From: Dactylorhiza incarnata
Lineage: Eukaryota > Streptophyta > Magnoliopsida > Asparagales > Orchidaceae
Reading direction: 5' to 3'
Length of the DNA: 64,000 nucleotides
Assembly: GCA_033032865.1 (NCBI GenBank)
Contig: JAWHQI010000004.1
Coordinates: 26,456,001-26,520,000 of the forward strand
Positions 55,091-64,000 of the stretch are shown here, piece by piece. The notes under the pieces are model-generated. The model was not told the DNA's origin. It was given only the letters and a program-made list of their open reading frames with translations, and did no database searches. Every line of letters begins with the position of its first letter. Within the stretch, counting starts at the first letter, position 1. Made by a program: the position numbers and the translations under genes.

Positions 55091-56202
55091 TGTTAAAAAA
55101 ACTTGAGGTCCAGAGGTGAAGTAAAATGCGGAACACTTCACAAACTTTCCATAAGTATAGCAACACAATGACAATGGGAAGACCGAATAGTGCTATGGTA
55201 TTAACTATCTCTTTACAATTTGAGGTATACATGGCGAGACACGATTCATAAGAATCACGGAGGAGAGAAGCACAAAACACAAAAGAATACAAGCTACTGG
55301 CAACTTGACATCGCCAGACCGCGCGAACAGACAAGCCAGACAGATAACCCCTGAGACCGCGTGAATAGAGCACAAGCCGCACCTTCCAAACTGCAACCAC
55401 ACACTGCCCGTCTTGCTGCTTTATTCAACTGCTGAGAGACAACCAGTTCGCACTCCTTGATCGCCCAGACCGCACGGCCTTAAGATCATAGAAGAACCGG
55501 CGAACACTTGACAAAGAAACTGCTTCATGCTGCAGACCGCAACTCAAGATCGCCTGGCCACTTAAGACCGCCTGATCAAATGAGTTTGCTGCACAGTCCA
55601 AGAACACCGAAACACAGTCTGCCCGGACTGGTTTATTCAAAGCTGGAAGAAAGGAGAAGAGTTGACCGCGAGCTGCTAGTCGCTAACAGTTCATCATTAT
55701 TAATGACGGGCCCTACACCCCTATTTATAGGCGAGTAGGTGGATGTCGTCACCGCACAAACTGGGATACAATAACTGCCCATCAAATCGCGAGCGGTCTC
55801 ATGAGACAGACTGCCCGAGCTCAGCAAGGCTAACAGCTCCCTTAATAGACCATCAGTTATATACAAACTGCTCGGTCACCGCGATCACCAAAACAGACTG
55901 CCCGGTCTTTATTGCAAAAGCAAAGAACTTCTTCAGTAACACAGACCGACAAGAACAAGACGTCAGACCGCCCGGTCACTGCAAGAAGATAGACCTACTT
56001 GAACATCTGGCCGACTTGAACAAGTCGCCAGAATAACCTGCACAAGCCGCCCGGACACTTTGCGATCTCTCAAATCAGACCGTCCAGAACAGATCGCCTG
56101 AGATAGAACCGGCCAGAGCACCAACGCAGACCACGCGGTCTCTGCGGTCTCCAATCTGCAGACCACCCAGCACCATTCCACTTCCACTAAAAAAATTTAA
56201 CA
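55091..56202 (-). repeat. 5' LTR of the minus-strand copia element
   Basis: 1112 bp, minus strand TGTTAAATTTTTTTAGTGG to TTTTTTTAACA. The shared GACCGCCCGGTC words differ from those of the 3' LTR by many small changes, so this is an old insertion. Confidence 0.93.
55722..56165 (-). promoter_or_regulatory. GACCGCCCGGTC array and TATA box
   Basis: TATAAATA at 55729-55722 with an upstream (minus-strand) array, 55785-56165, of AGACCGCCCGGTC, GACCGCGCGGTC-like and AACTGCTCGGTC words. The other LTR has the same at 38731-39160. Similar words also occur downstream of the TATA box in this family. Confidence 0.65.
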
Positions 56203-56207
56203 ACCCC

Positions 56208-56979
56208 TATCATATAAATTGGTTATGGGACTTTTTATACGATAGGCATTGCTAAACGACCCCTTGTTCTATAGGTTTGTATGGGCATTCCTATAAATCG
56301 ATGGTTACTTTTCTATTATATACTTGTCTTTACTTGGGTACTTTACTTGTTCTTTACCTTGATTTATTTATTGCATCATTTATATAAACACTTGTGTAGT
56401 GGTAGATAATCCTGTAGCTAAGACATGTCACCTGCTTTATTTTATACCCCTTGCTGTCATCCGCTACATCCTCCCGCTCGGTGCCTAGGGCCACTAGGGG
56501 ATGGATGGGGGGAAATGAGACTTATTCTTTTTAACTAACGGTCGGTGGACCATATCATTTTAGGGGACCGAGGAGATGCAGCGCCACTAGAGGCCGGAGC
56601 AGATGGAGGCAGGCCAGTCTAGCACGGGAGCACCAGTTTCAGGATCTGTGAGTGTCTATCAGTAGATTTTCTTCCGCGAGTGATTTGTAGTGAGTACATG
56701 ATGTATTGGGCATGAGCCCTTTATATTGCTACCTTTTATTTTAATTATTATCTATGGACATCTCTCATTAAGATCTATATTTTATGTGATGTGGACTTGA
56801 GCTTACTTTTACTTCAATTATACTTTTCTTCTTCTGTGATCGATGTGGCCGACAGGATCAGCGTTTTATAGTGGCAACCTTCCCGAGTGTTGGTGTCACC
56901 GCAAAGCGGAGGTTCTGGGCATAAGACCCAGTTTTGTAGCGAAAAAATGGGGTCTTACGTCATCACATATAGATCCTGA
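56208..56979 (+). other. unclassified non-coding DNA, possibly gypsy leader
   Basis: Continues 38087 across the minus-strand copia element. No convincing ORF; a purine-rich GACCGAGGAGATGCAGCG near 56565 could be the remains of a gag start. Words such as TGGGCATGAGCCC and TGGGCATAAGACCCA are short dyads. I cannot assign it firmly. Confidence 0.4.
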
Positions 56980-57529
56980 AGCATACTGAAGAAACAACAT
57001 CCAGAGAGATAGCTGCTGAAGGATTCTGACAGCAGAATCCACTTCTTCTCTTCTCCCACTTCTTCCTCTTAATGTTCTTATTCTATAACTGTAAAAGAGT
57101 TTTAAGAATCCCTCTCCAAATGATTCGGTGGTTCTAAGAGTCTCCTTAGCAAAAGACTCAGTGGTTCTAAGAGTCTCCTTTTCAAAAGACTCAGTGGTTC
57201 TGAAAGTCTCCTTATCAAAAGACTTAGACATTATTAGTACAATCCAACCAGGGTGGTAGAAGAGTGGACTACCCACATTTTGGGGAATCACTATATAATT
57301 CATGTGTCTTCTTTGTTGCTTTTCTGTGTTTTCCATGTACTACTTTTATGTTTACTATTTCTGTTATCAGACTTCTGTGATTAATTAATTCTGAGTTAGG
57401 TTTTGCTGATAGCATAGTACTTAGTAGTTTTATTGTGTGTGCATATTAGGGTAAAAGTTTTTAAATCTCTATTCACCCCCCCCCCCCTCCCCCTCTAGAG
57501 AATACTCAGAGGCACACTGTGCACTTTCA
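56980..57529 (+). repeat. truncated SIRE-type LTR, 3' part
   Basis: Ends with TATTCACCCCC, a C-rich tract, CTCTAGAG and CACTTTCA, as SIRE LTRs do, and contains a tandem array (57090-57235) where they have theirs. No PBS follows and no LTR start is visible, so it is a fragment. Left boundary approximate. Confidence 0.7.
57090..57235 (+). repeat. 33-bp tandem repeat, four copies
   Basis: AAAGACTCAGTGGTTCTAAG and GAGTCTCCTT words repeat four times with few changes. Confidence 0.88.
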
Positions 57530-58629
57530 ACCTCTCTTTTATCCTCAAACCTACTCCCCTTCCTTCTCGCAGCTCATTGGTCGACCACCATACAGCTATC
57601 TCAAGAACTCCAAGCTCATCTCGTCGCTGCCAAAAACAAGAGTGTGCCAACTTCTGCCGGCCTCCTGGGGCTCATCGCCGGGAACACCTCGCGAGCCACC
57701 CCAAAGTGAGCGGAAAAGCGATGGACCAAGAGGGCGAGATGGGTGTCCATTGGAGAGGGAACTTCTTAGGTCGAGTTCCCCAGGCAACCCGGGTTCAGCT
57801 TGGGCATCGAGGTCTCAGAATAGGTGAACTTCTTCTTTAATGTGCTTCCTCGCAAAAGCCTCTATGAGGTCATGTCCTTACTGAATAATACAATATGTAG
57901 GTCAACAAGGCCATAAAAGGTGGCACAAATGGTCACCAGACCGGCAAGCAGGAGGAGGCGAGTCGTCAGTTCAATACTGACTCTCCCTCCGTTATTGGTA
58001 AGCAAATGTTATTCTTTATTGCACTCGGCTCGTGTTTAATATGTACTAAACTCATTCAACTTTTTACAGTGCCCGAATTCATCGATCTTGCAGCTTCTCC
58101 TCCGCAACAGAAGTCGCTGACTAGGGATCTGTTGGAGGAGTTCGCCAAGACTACCCTGGTTCCTGCAAACACCGCTACTGCTGGTGTTGGTGAGCCCTCC
58201 GAGATGCAAGATCCCGCAAGAACCCCATGCGGGCGGGATCTGGTAAGTCCCTAATGCTTCCCCTTTCCTGCCACTTCAGCGGGAAGCCCAATCTCCCATC
58301 TAATCAGGAGCGCGATCCCACCTTGCATCGCGAGGGGAAATCCGTCAAGGACTCGCTAGGTAGGGAATCCCCCTCGCTCCTTTCATTGTATTCGATGCTA
58401 ATTATTTCCTTTTCCATACGAGAACCAGGGGGATGACGAGTCTGATGAGCGAGTGCAGTACTCGGCCCCACCTTCTCCAAACACTATCGGCAACTACCAT
58501 GGCAACCCATCTAACTCTATCGAGAGGAAGGATCAACTGATGAGCATTCTGCGAAAGCACGGGTATATGCTCCGTAAGATCTTGGAAGAGAGGGCTTCAG
58601 CGGATTTTGAGCCTTTCTCTCGCATCCTC
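57530..58629 (+). other. unclassified exon-like stretch, possible old gag fragment
   Basis: GC-richer than its surroundings and with alternating coding-like and GT..AG-bounded pieces: 57824-57900, 57998-58069, and 58243-58428 (or split at 58279/58360). Coding-like pieces include TIQLSQELQAHLVAAKNK, PEFIDLAASPPQQKSLTRD and DQLMSILRKHGYMLRKILEE, ending ASADFEPFSRIL at the Tekay LTR. The PFSxxIL word recalls Tat-type gypsy gag N-termini, but introns there would be unusual. It could instead be a captured gene fragment. Stops occur in the first piece, so it is not functional as it stands. Confidence 0.35.
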
Positions 58630-59006
58630 TGTAACGCCCCTGATTTTTGTTAATTATTTACATGGTCGCTGTGACGTATTTTTGGCGTAAGGGCGTTACG
58701 TCAACTCGCCAGCTTTAGTTTTGGGCCTTAGCTTAGTTAAAGTATGTAATTTAGATCGAGTGTGCGAGTTTTCGCGCCGTTTTGCGTTGTAGATAAGATT
58801 TTATGTAGTCGTCAAGTCTTAAGCTTCGGGAAGCTTTATCCCATGTTTGGCTCGTCATAATTGAATTCTGACTTTGTCGTTGGATTCGTAGCACCGATTT
58901 TCAGTTTAGGTGCGATTTTCATGAATATCTGAGGTGTTTTGCTCGTCCTCGCTGTTTGAGTAGAAAGGGGAGAATTATTTAATTATTTAAATATGGAATT
59001 TAGGGT

Positions 59007-59014
59007 TATATAAA
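59007..59014 (+). promoter_or_regulatory. LTR TATA box
   Basis: TATATAAA 377 bp into the LTR, at the same place as in the LTR at 1-1336. Confidence 0.6.
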
Positions 59015-59517
59015 TATCTAAAATTTCTCTCCCTATTCTTCTTCTTTCTTTGTCGAACCAAACCATCCACTGAGCGAGAGAGGCGAGAGCGGAGTGTCTT
59101 GGAGCTTCCGGTCGACGATTCGAAGGTCGTAGTGGTCGGAATCGCGTTTGGTGAATAGATTTGGAAAGCTCTCGGCGAGATCTTCATTCTAGTGGTAAGC
59201 TTTTCCCGTTTCGTGGATTTTTGGAGTTTTGGTAGTGACCTAATACCTCTTTTTGACCCGAAAAGTTTCAGGATTTCATGCTCGGGAGAGTTCTTGGCCG
59301 ATCCAAAGCTTTTGGATCGGTGGAATTCGAGTTAGCAAGGTTTAAGGCAAGTGGCTTTCTCCTCCTTTCTTATTTCTGAAGCCCAGATATTTTCTCTTTT
59401 CCCTTGCTTATTGGTGCTGGAGGTGTTTTTGTTTGGCTTGCATATTTTATTCAGAGTTTTGGCTTATAGTTGAAGTCTTCCCTTCTATTTTTAATTTTCT
59501 CCTACTGTCCGATTAAA

Positions 59518-60235
59518 TTTCTCGAGAAATCCTTCTCATTTCTTGAAGTAATGTCTTATCTGCCTGATTTCTTTATCTCTCGAGAAATCTGCCTGAATTC
59601 CTTGATTTCTCGAGAAGTCAGCTTTTTTCTACTTTTCTTTTGCTGTAGCGATTATTTTCTCGAGAGTTCAGACTTTCTACTTTTCTTTAGCTGTAGCAAT
59701 TATTTTCTCAAGAAAGTCAGCCTTCAGATTTCAGTTGCCTGTAACATTAATTAATTTCCTGAGAAATCCAAACTTCTCGAGAAATTTAGCCTTTTTCCCT
59801 TTCTTCCTACGTTCGACGAACAACATTGAGTTCGTCGAACGGAACTTGAGTTCGTCGAACGGCGTTCGACGAACGGTCTGGTGTTCGTCGATCGCGCGTT
59901 CGACGAACGGTCTTGAGTTCGTCGAACATTTCCGCGTTTGACGAACGTCCCTGTGTTCGTCGAACGGCATTCGACGAATAGTCTTGTGTTCGTCGAACGA
60001 CGTTCGACGAACAACCTGTTTCTTTTTTTCTCTGTTGTTTTCCCGTCTGTCTCTTCTCGAGAAGTATTGCCTGCTTCCTTTATATTCTCGAGAGTTATAT
60101 GTCCTGATCCTATTTATCTCTCGAGAGCCCTTGATACTGATCCATTTTATTTCTCGAGATTCCTATTCAGATCCTATTTGATTTCTCGAGAGACCTGTGC
60201 AGTCTCTTATTGTTCTCGAGAAACCTGTGCTGTTT
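59518..60235. repeat. CTCGAG and TTCGTCGAACGGCGTTCGACGAA palindrome arrays
   Basis: Two interleaved arrays. TTTCTCGAGA sites occur before 59790 and after 60050. Between them, 59812-60014, alternating GTTCGACGAAC and TTCGTCGAACG units form extended dyads. Frames through it only translate repeats. Confidence 0.9.
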
Positions 60236-60412
60236 CTTTATTTGTTCTTCTCGTTTGCTTTTCCTTTATGTTCTTGTGTTGTGTGAGAACCCTGGACTCT
60301 TAAGAATCATTGTGTAGCGCTTATTTCATGGTGACCCTATTCTTAGGGTGTTGCTGGTGTTGTTATTTCGGGTTACGACCCGTGCCTTATTAAATCAAAA
60401 TTTAAATGTATT

Positions 60413-60535
60413 TGGGTGGCAGTGGATAAAGTACCACCACCTGGTTTTGGCTTTTTGGGTGGCAATGGATAAAGTACCACCACCCAGGTATTTTCTTGGC
60501 CTTTTGGGTTGGCAGAGGATAAAGGACCGCCACCC
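60413..60535 (+). repeat. three GGGTGG/CCACCC hairpin units
   Basis: Units at about 60413-60441, 60456-60485 and 60505-60535, each GGGT(T)GG, a loop with GGATAAAG, then CCACC or CCGCCACCC. Confidence 0.78.
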
Positions 60536-61450
60536 GTTTAAATTGGAGTTGACCAGTCTCTTTAAATAATGTAACAAGATAATTAAGCTATGCTTGTTCC
60601 TCTTTATGACATTAGTGCACTCGGTGCTTGTTAGTTCTTTGTTTGGAGCTTCTCCTTCGGTAAATCTGGTTTGGGTTGGTACCCCTTATGCTTATTTACT
60701 TTTCTACTTGTTTTTCTGCCACTTGTAATTCCTTGCTGAGGCGTTCTTTGTTATATTGAATGCCTCAGGTTTAGAGTCGTAGCGGCTAGCGGAGTAGCCC
60801 AGAGTTTTGGAGTTTTAGTTGTTGTTGCCCCGCTGCTGCGAGGTAGTTGTCTTTGGTTTTTCTTCTTGCGTTCAGACATACTAGTTGGAGCCAATGGGTT
60901 AGTGTCATGTTGTTGACGCACATTGTGCCCTTTTTATACTCTATGTTTATTTGTCAGTTGAATTTCCACTACTTTTAGATCTTGTGTATCTCGCTCTATG
61001 GGAACAATTTATGTTAGGTGCACTATAGTTATAAAATGGCTTTCTTTCATCCTCATTGCATTTCTTTTTAAGCTGAAATCCTTATCTTTAAAGTCGCCTA
61101 AAAGATATTTTCTGTACTTATACTACGCCTAGATATGTGCATATCATTTACTCTATGTCCTGTCATCTCGTGCATTTAGAACCTTAAGTGAACTAAATCA
61201 AGTATTTCCGCTGCAATTACATATACTTTCTCGGTGGACTAGTTGATCCACGAACTGAGAGACACAGTTCCTATCCTCAAACTCAAATAAATGATTTCAA
61301 ATGATGATCTATCCTGTAAGCATGTTTTGATTAAGTAATTTGTTTCCGCATGAGCGTCTGCAGTTGTCTCCTGCATGACATGGCATCATGACGCATATTT
61401 TCTCTTACTCTGATTTTCTTAAATTCGGAGAAAATGAGGATTGTGACAGT

Positions 61451-61466
61451 TGGTATCATAGTTAGG
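61451..61466 (+). other. primer binding site, initiator tRNA-Met type
   Basis: TGGTATCATAGTTAGG two bases after the LTR. The first eight bases match the usual TGGTATCAGAG; the rest is diverged. Confidence 0.75.
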
Positions 61467-62127
61467 TTATTCGACAAGTCGGTCGGGCAACAAATTCTGA
61501 TAGAGTAGTTGTTTTGGTTTCATCGCATACACATACCGATGTGTCATCAGTACGTCTTGGCCGAAGCATGAACACAACACTTATAGCATGATAAGAAGTA
61601 TACGGGGCAAAATATGTAGCATGAGATGCATAAGATGTGTTTGTATATGGATCCACCATAGGTGGCAACATGTGACGGTTATTTAGTATGGGATGCATAA
61701 CCATCATCACATGGATGCTCATTAGCACGTTTTCTCTTTCGTTACATGCAATATTATGTAGTATGGGATGAATAATATTACATGTGTACGCCGCTCATAA
61801 CATGCATTAAGGCCTTTATTAGAATGCATAGCACAACATACCTCGCATAGCATTGCATAAGCACACGTGCGAAGTTAAAGACTTATATGATGACACACGT
61901 ACACCCATGATTTCAAAATGAACAGAAAATTCATGCATTCATGCCCTTTGCACATGAGTCAAGAGGGATGATGTAGAATCGTTCCCGAATTTAGCATATC
62001 ATCATGAAAATGTCCCAGAGAAATGTAGTGGAAATGGCAAGTATCTGTACATGTATGTTCTGAACCAAGCAGTGTTGTTCTAGTGTAAGGTTAAGTTTTA
62101 ATTATAGGTTTATGCGTTTTAGCAGAG
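61467..62127 (+). other. non-coding leader of element C
   Basis: No protein seen. Contains recurring words such as TATGGGATG, AGCATGAGATGCATA and GCATAGCATTGCATAAGCA. Gag starts at 62128. Confidence 0.7.
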
Positions 62128-63371
62128 ATGTCTCGGAGGCGTGTTGCGATGAGGTTGACCCCCCAATCGGAGGGTGAATCTTCAGGTGCGCAGAGTGAGG
62201 CCATGATCGAAAGTCTGCGACAAAGTAATGAGGCTCTATCCAGGCAATTAGTCGCGATGCAATCGCAGATCCAGACGTTGATGACTGCCGCCGCTGGGCA
62301 GCAGCCTGTGGTGCAGGACCCTGTAGTTGGTCAGACTGTACCTGTTCCTCCCGCTCCTTTGGTGCCTCCAGTTTTGCTTCCACCAGAGATGAACTTCATT
62401 TCGCATTTCCAGCGACTAGGACCTCCTACGTTTTTCGGAAGAGCTGATTTCATGGCCTTGGATGATTGGCTTGTTGCCATAGAGGAGATGTTTTCATACT
62501 CGGGAATCTCTGCAGACCAAAAGGTGATGGTCGCCGCTTACCAGCTGAAGGGTCTTGCTAAGAGCTGGTGGATCTGGGAGAGGGAAAGCCTCGTAGACGA
62601 ATGTTCGTGGTAGTCGTTTAAGGCTTTGGTGTTAAAGAAGTTCCTGCCGTCGGTTGAGCAAGACCGTTTAATGAATAATTTTCTGCACCTGAAGCAAAGA
62701 CAACTTCCGGTTAGTGAGTATGAGATCGAGTTCAGTAAGTTGAGCAGATTTGCTCCAGATTTAGTGGCTTCTGACGCAGGAAGAGTGAAGCGATTTCTCG
62801 GAGGATTTCGTAGCGATATTCAGCAATTGGCTAGCGCTTATAGATCTGAAAGTTATGCTGAAGTGGTAGAAGCAGCGCTGAAAGTCGAGGCTATCGACAA
62901 TGCCAAGAATAGATGTGCGTTTGCGAAAAAGGACAAGAGGAAAGTCGAAGAGGGGGAACCCCCAAGGTATCTAGCCCGGATCCAAAGAGAAGAAGTGGTG
63001 AAGTTTGTAGCTTCTATGGTCGCCCGGGCCATCCGTTCGAGAAATGTTTCAAGAGGTTGGGAGCTAAGAAGCAGCAACTAGTGTCAGCAATACAGAGCGT
63101 TCCCAGAGGAGATCTGACATGTACCTTTTGCAAGAGAAATAGGCATGATGTTGCTCATTGTTGGTCTAAGGATAAGGTGTGTTTTCAGTGTGGACAGAAG
63201 GGGCACATGAAGTCTAGATGCTCGCGTTTCCAGCAGCCTTTGCAGCCAGTGCCACTTCGGGCTTTGCCGCAGCCGCAGCCGCAGCCGCAGCATCAGGATA
63301 GAGGAGTCGGCAAGTTGAATGTGGTAGCTAAGGGAGAAGCTCAGAATTCCACCCTAGTGATTTCAGGTTAG
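62128..63371 (+). pseudogene. Tekay gag with three zinc knuckles
   Basis: ATG 62128 opens MSRRRVAMRLTPQSEGESSG, followed by a short coiled coil (ALSRQLVAMQSQIQTL) and a Pro-rich stretch. The retrotransposon gag core has FQRLGPPTFFGRADFMAL, YQLKGLAKSWW, LPVSEYEIEFSKLSRFAP. TAG at 62611-62613 interrupts in frame. A frameshift in the G5/C5 run near 62952-62962 leads to three knuckles: CSFYGRPGHPFEKC (second Cys is Tyr), CTFCKRNRHDVAHC and CFQCGQKGHMKSRC (both complete). A Gln/Pro-rich tail follows, to TAG 63369-63371. Structural, RNA-binding protein; not expressed intact from this copy. Confidence 0.92.
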
Positions 63372-63426
63372 GCCTTAATCTAACTCTCATCCTTTATCTT
63401 TAGTTTCAATTTCTGTTCGGCTAGTT

Positions 63427-64000
63427 ATGTATCCAATTGTTATAGGAGAATTTAAGGTAAAGAACCGTTGGGCGCGTGTCCTTTTCGATTCCGGTGCTAC
63501 CCACTCGTTCGTGGCTAGGACTTTTGTAGAACGTCATTGTTTGATCCTTGATCATATTGGCGATGCGTTTTGCGTTAAGTTTCCTTCTGGCAACTCCGTG
63601 GTGTCGGATCAGGGTATCCAGAATTGCCCTATCCTCCTAGGTGACTTCTTAGCTGTTGCGGATTTGAAAGTGCTAGACCTGGAAGACTTCGATGTGATTA
63701 TGGGCATGGACTGGTTGTCCAGATATGATGTGGTTATCCAATGCAAGGCTAAGCGTTTGGACTTCAAGATGGACAATGGTCAACCCATGAGTGTGTATGG
63801 TTTTCCACGCCAGGATTCCTCAATTATTTCTGCGATACGTTCTCAGAAACTCTTAGATTCCGGTTGTTTTGCTTACCTTGTTTCTGTGTTAGAAACTGTT
63901 AGCTGTTTGCCGAGTATCGAGGGTGTTCCGGTGGTGTGCGATTTTCCCGATGTTTTCCCAGTTAATCTTCATGGCCTTCCACCTGAGAGAGATGTGGAAT
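63427..64000 (+). CDS. Tekay pol, protease and start of RT (runs off the edge)
   Basis: Open in one frame from before 63427 to the window end, in another frame than gag. It reads ARVLFDSGATHSFVART, the aspartic protease active site, then NCPILLGDFLAVADLKV and DFDVIMGMDWLSRYDVVIQC. VPVVCDFPDVFPVNLHGLPP follows, the linker leading to RT. ATG 63427 is the first Met in this frame, but translation as a gag-pol fusion is usual. No stop in about 190 codons, so this part is better preserved than the equivalent part of element A. Confidence 0.9.
   Translation, partial: MYPIVIGEFKVKNRWARVLFDSGATHSFVARTFVERHCLILDHIGDAFCVKFPSGNSVVSDQGIQNCPILLGDFLAVADLKVLDLEDFDVIMGMDWLSRYDVVIQCKAKRLDFKMDNGQPMSVYGFPRQDSSIISAIRSQKLLDSGCFAYLVSVLETVSCLPSIEGVPVVCDFPDVFPVNLHGLPPERDVE

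Larger units (their letters stand above)
38093..56202 (-). mobile_element. Ty1/copia element with degenerate gag-pol, minus strand
   Basis: LTRs 55091-56202 and 38093-39185, flanked by ACCCC (38088-38092, 56203-56207). Order on the minus strand: PBS, gag, protease, integrase, RT, truncated RNase H, polypurine tract. Split between protease and integrase by the SIRE element at 41623. Not SIRE type: no ORF3 and different LTR ends (TGTTAAATT). Lineage within copia not determined. Confidence 0.92.
58630..61448 (+). repeat. 5' LTR of element C
   Basis: TGTAACGCCCCTGATTTTTG to AGGATTGTGACA, 2819 bp, directly followed by a PBS. Contains TATATAAA (59007-59014), CTCGAG and TTCGTCGAAC palindrome arrays, and three GGTGG/CCACC hairpins (60413-60535). 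Confidence 0.94.
58630..64000 (+). mobile_element. Tekay-type Ty3/gypsy element C, 5' part
   Basis: 5' LTR, PBS, leader, gag and start of pol, running off the right edge. The left flank TCCTC is the presumed target duplication, unverifiable here. The protease DSGATHSFVA, three-knuckle gag and long TGTAACGCC LTR place it with chromovirus Tekay elements. It inserted in the exon-like stretch ending at 58629. Confidence 0.93.

Noticed and set aside
59751..60014. Minus-strand frame with STNTRPFVER-type peptide repeats
   Set aside because: Direct reading of the TTCGTCGAAC palindrome array, no other coding evidence.
63367..63413. Possible 47-bp GT-AG intron joining gag and pol of element C
   Set aside because: Removing it does not bring gag and the protease frame into register, and the length is short for a plant intron. 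A frameshift is simpler.
1..64000. Endogenous pararetrovirus, DNA transposon or Helitron
   Set aside because: All RT fragments have copia or gypsy domain order and LTR contexts. I found no movement protein, transposase, Rep/helicase or terminal inverted repeat evidence.

Overview
This window looks like repeat-rich, probably pericentromeric or intergenic, nuclear DNA of a flowering plant. Essentially every supported feature belongs to an LTR retrotransposon: SIRE/Maximus-type Ty1/copia elements with a third ORF, other copia elements, Tekay-type Ty3/gypsy elements with 2.6-2.8 kb LTRs beginning TGTAACGCC, and a large non-autonomous element primed by tRNA-Asp. I recognise no ordinary cellular gene, tRNA, rRNA or CRISPR array. 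The species cannot be told from the sequence; a eudicot is my guess.

Layout. (1) 1-1336: minus-strand Tekay LTR inserted in SIRE-type element B (1337-5738, end of integrase, RT, RNase H and 3' LTR). (2) B sits in Tekay element A, whose pol runs 5739-6289, 9004-10513 and 12096-13262. It is split by two minus-strand solo LTRs (6290-8998, TSD TGGGG; 10514-12090, TSD ATATT). (3) A's LTR (13342-14882 plus 36517-37600) is split by a minus-strand pol-less SIRE derivative (14883-36511, TSD GTAGT). That element holds a gag-only copia element (18413-32485, TSD GTAGG), which holds a tRNA-Asp-primed non-autonomous element (19980-25737, TSD GTCTT). (4) 37601-38087 and 56208-56979 are leader-like DNA split by a minus-strand copia element (38093-56202, TSD ACCCC), which contains the most complete SIRE element (41623-53688, TSD GTTAG). 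(5) 56980-58629 holds a SIRE LTR fragment and an unclassified exon-like stretch. (6) 58630-64000 is the 5' part of Tekay element C. Seven perfect 5-bp target-site duplications fix this order.

Most coding regions are broken by in-frame stops or frameshifts, and several catalytic residues are lost: an RT aspartate in A, the integrase glutamate in the complete SIRE element. ORF3 of the two SIRE elements, however, stays in one frame over its recognisable length, interrupted only by stops.

The main discovery candidate is a shared regulatory layout. At least seven LTR families carry family-specific, CpG-containing, largely palindromic short motifs in an array just upstream of the LTR TATA box. In both SIRE elements that keep ORF3, a second copy of the cassette lies between pol (or gag) and ORF3: several copies of the same motif type as that element's own LTR, spaced 18-22 bp, then TATAAATA, then the ORF3 ATG about 115 bp further on. 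This suggests ORF3 has its own promoter under the same sequence-specific regulator as the LTR, perhaps encoded by the element.
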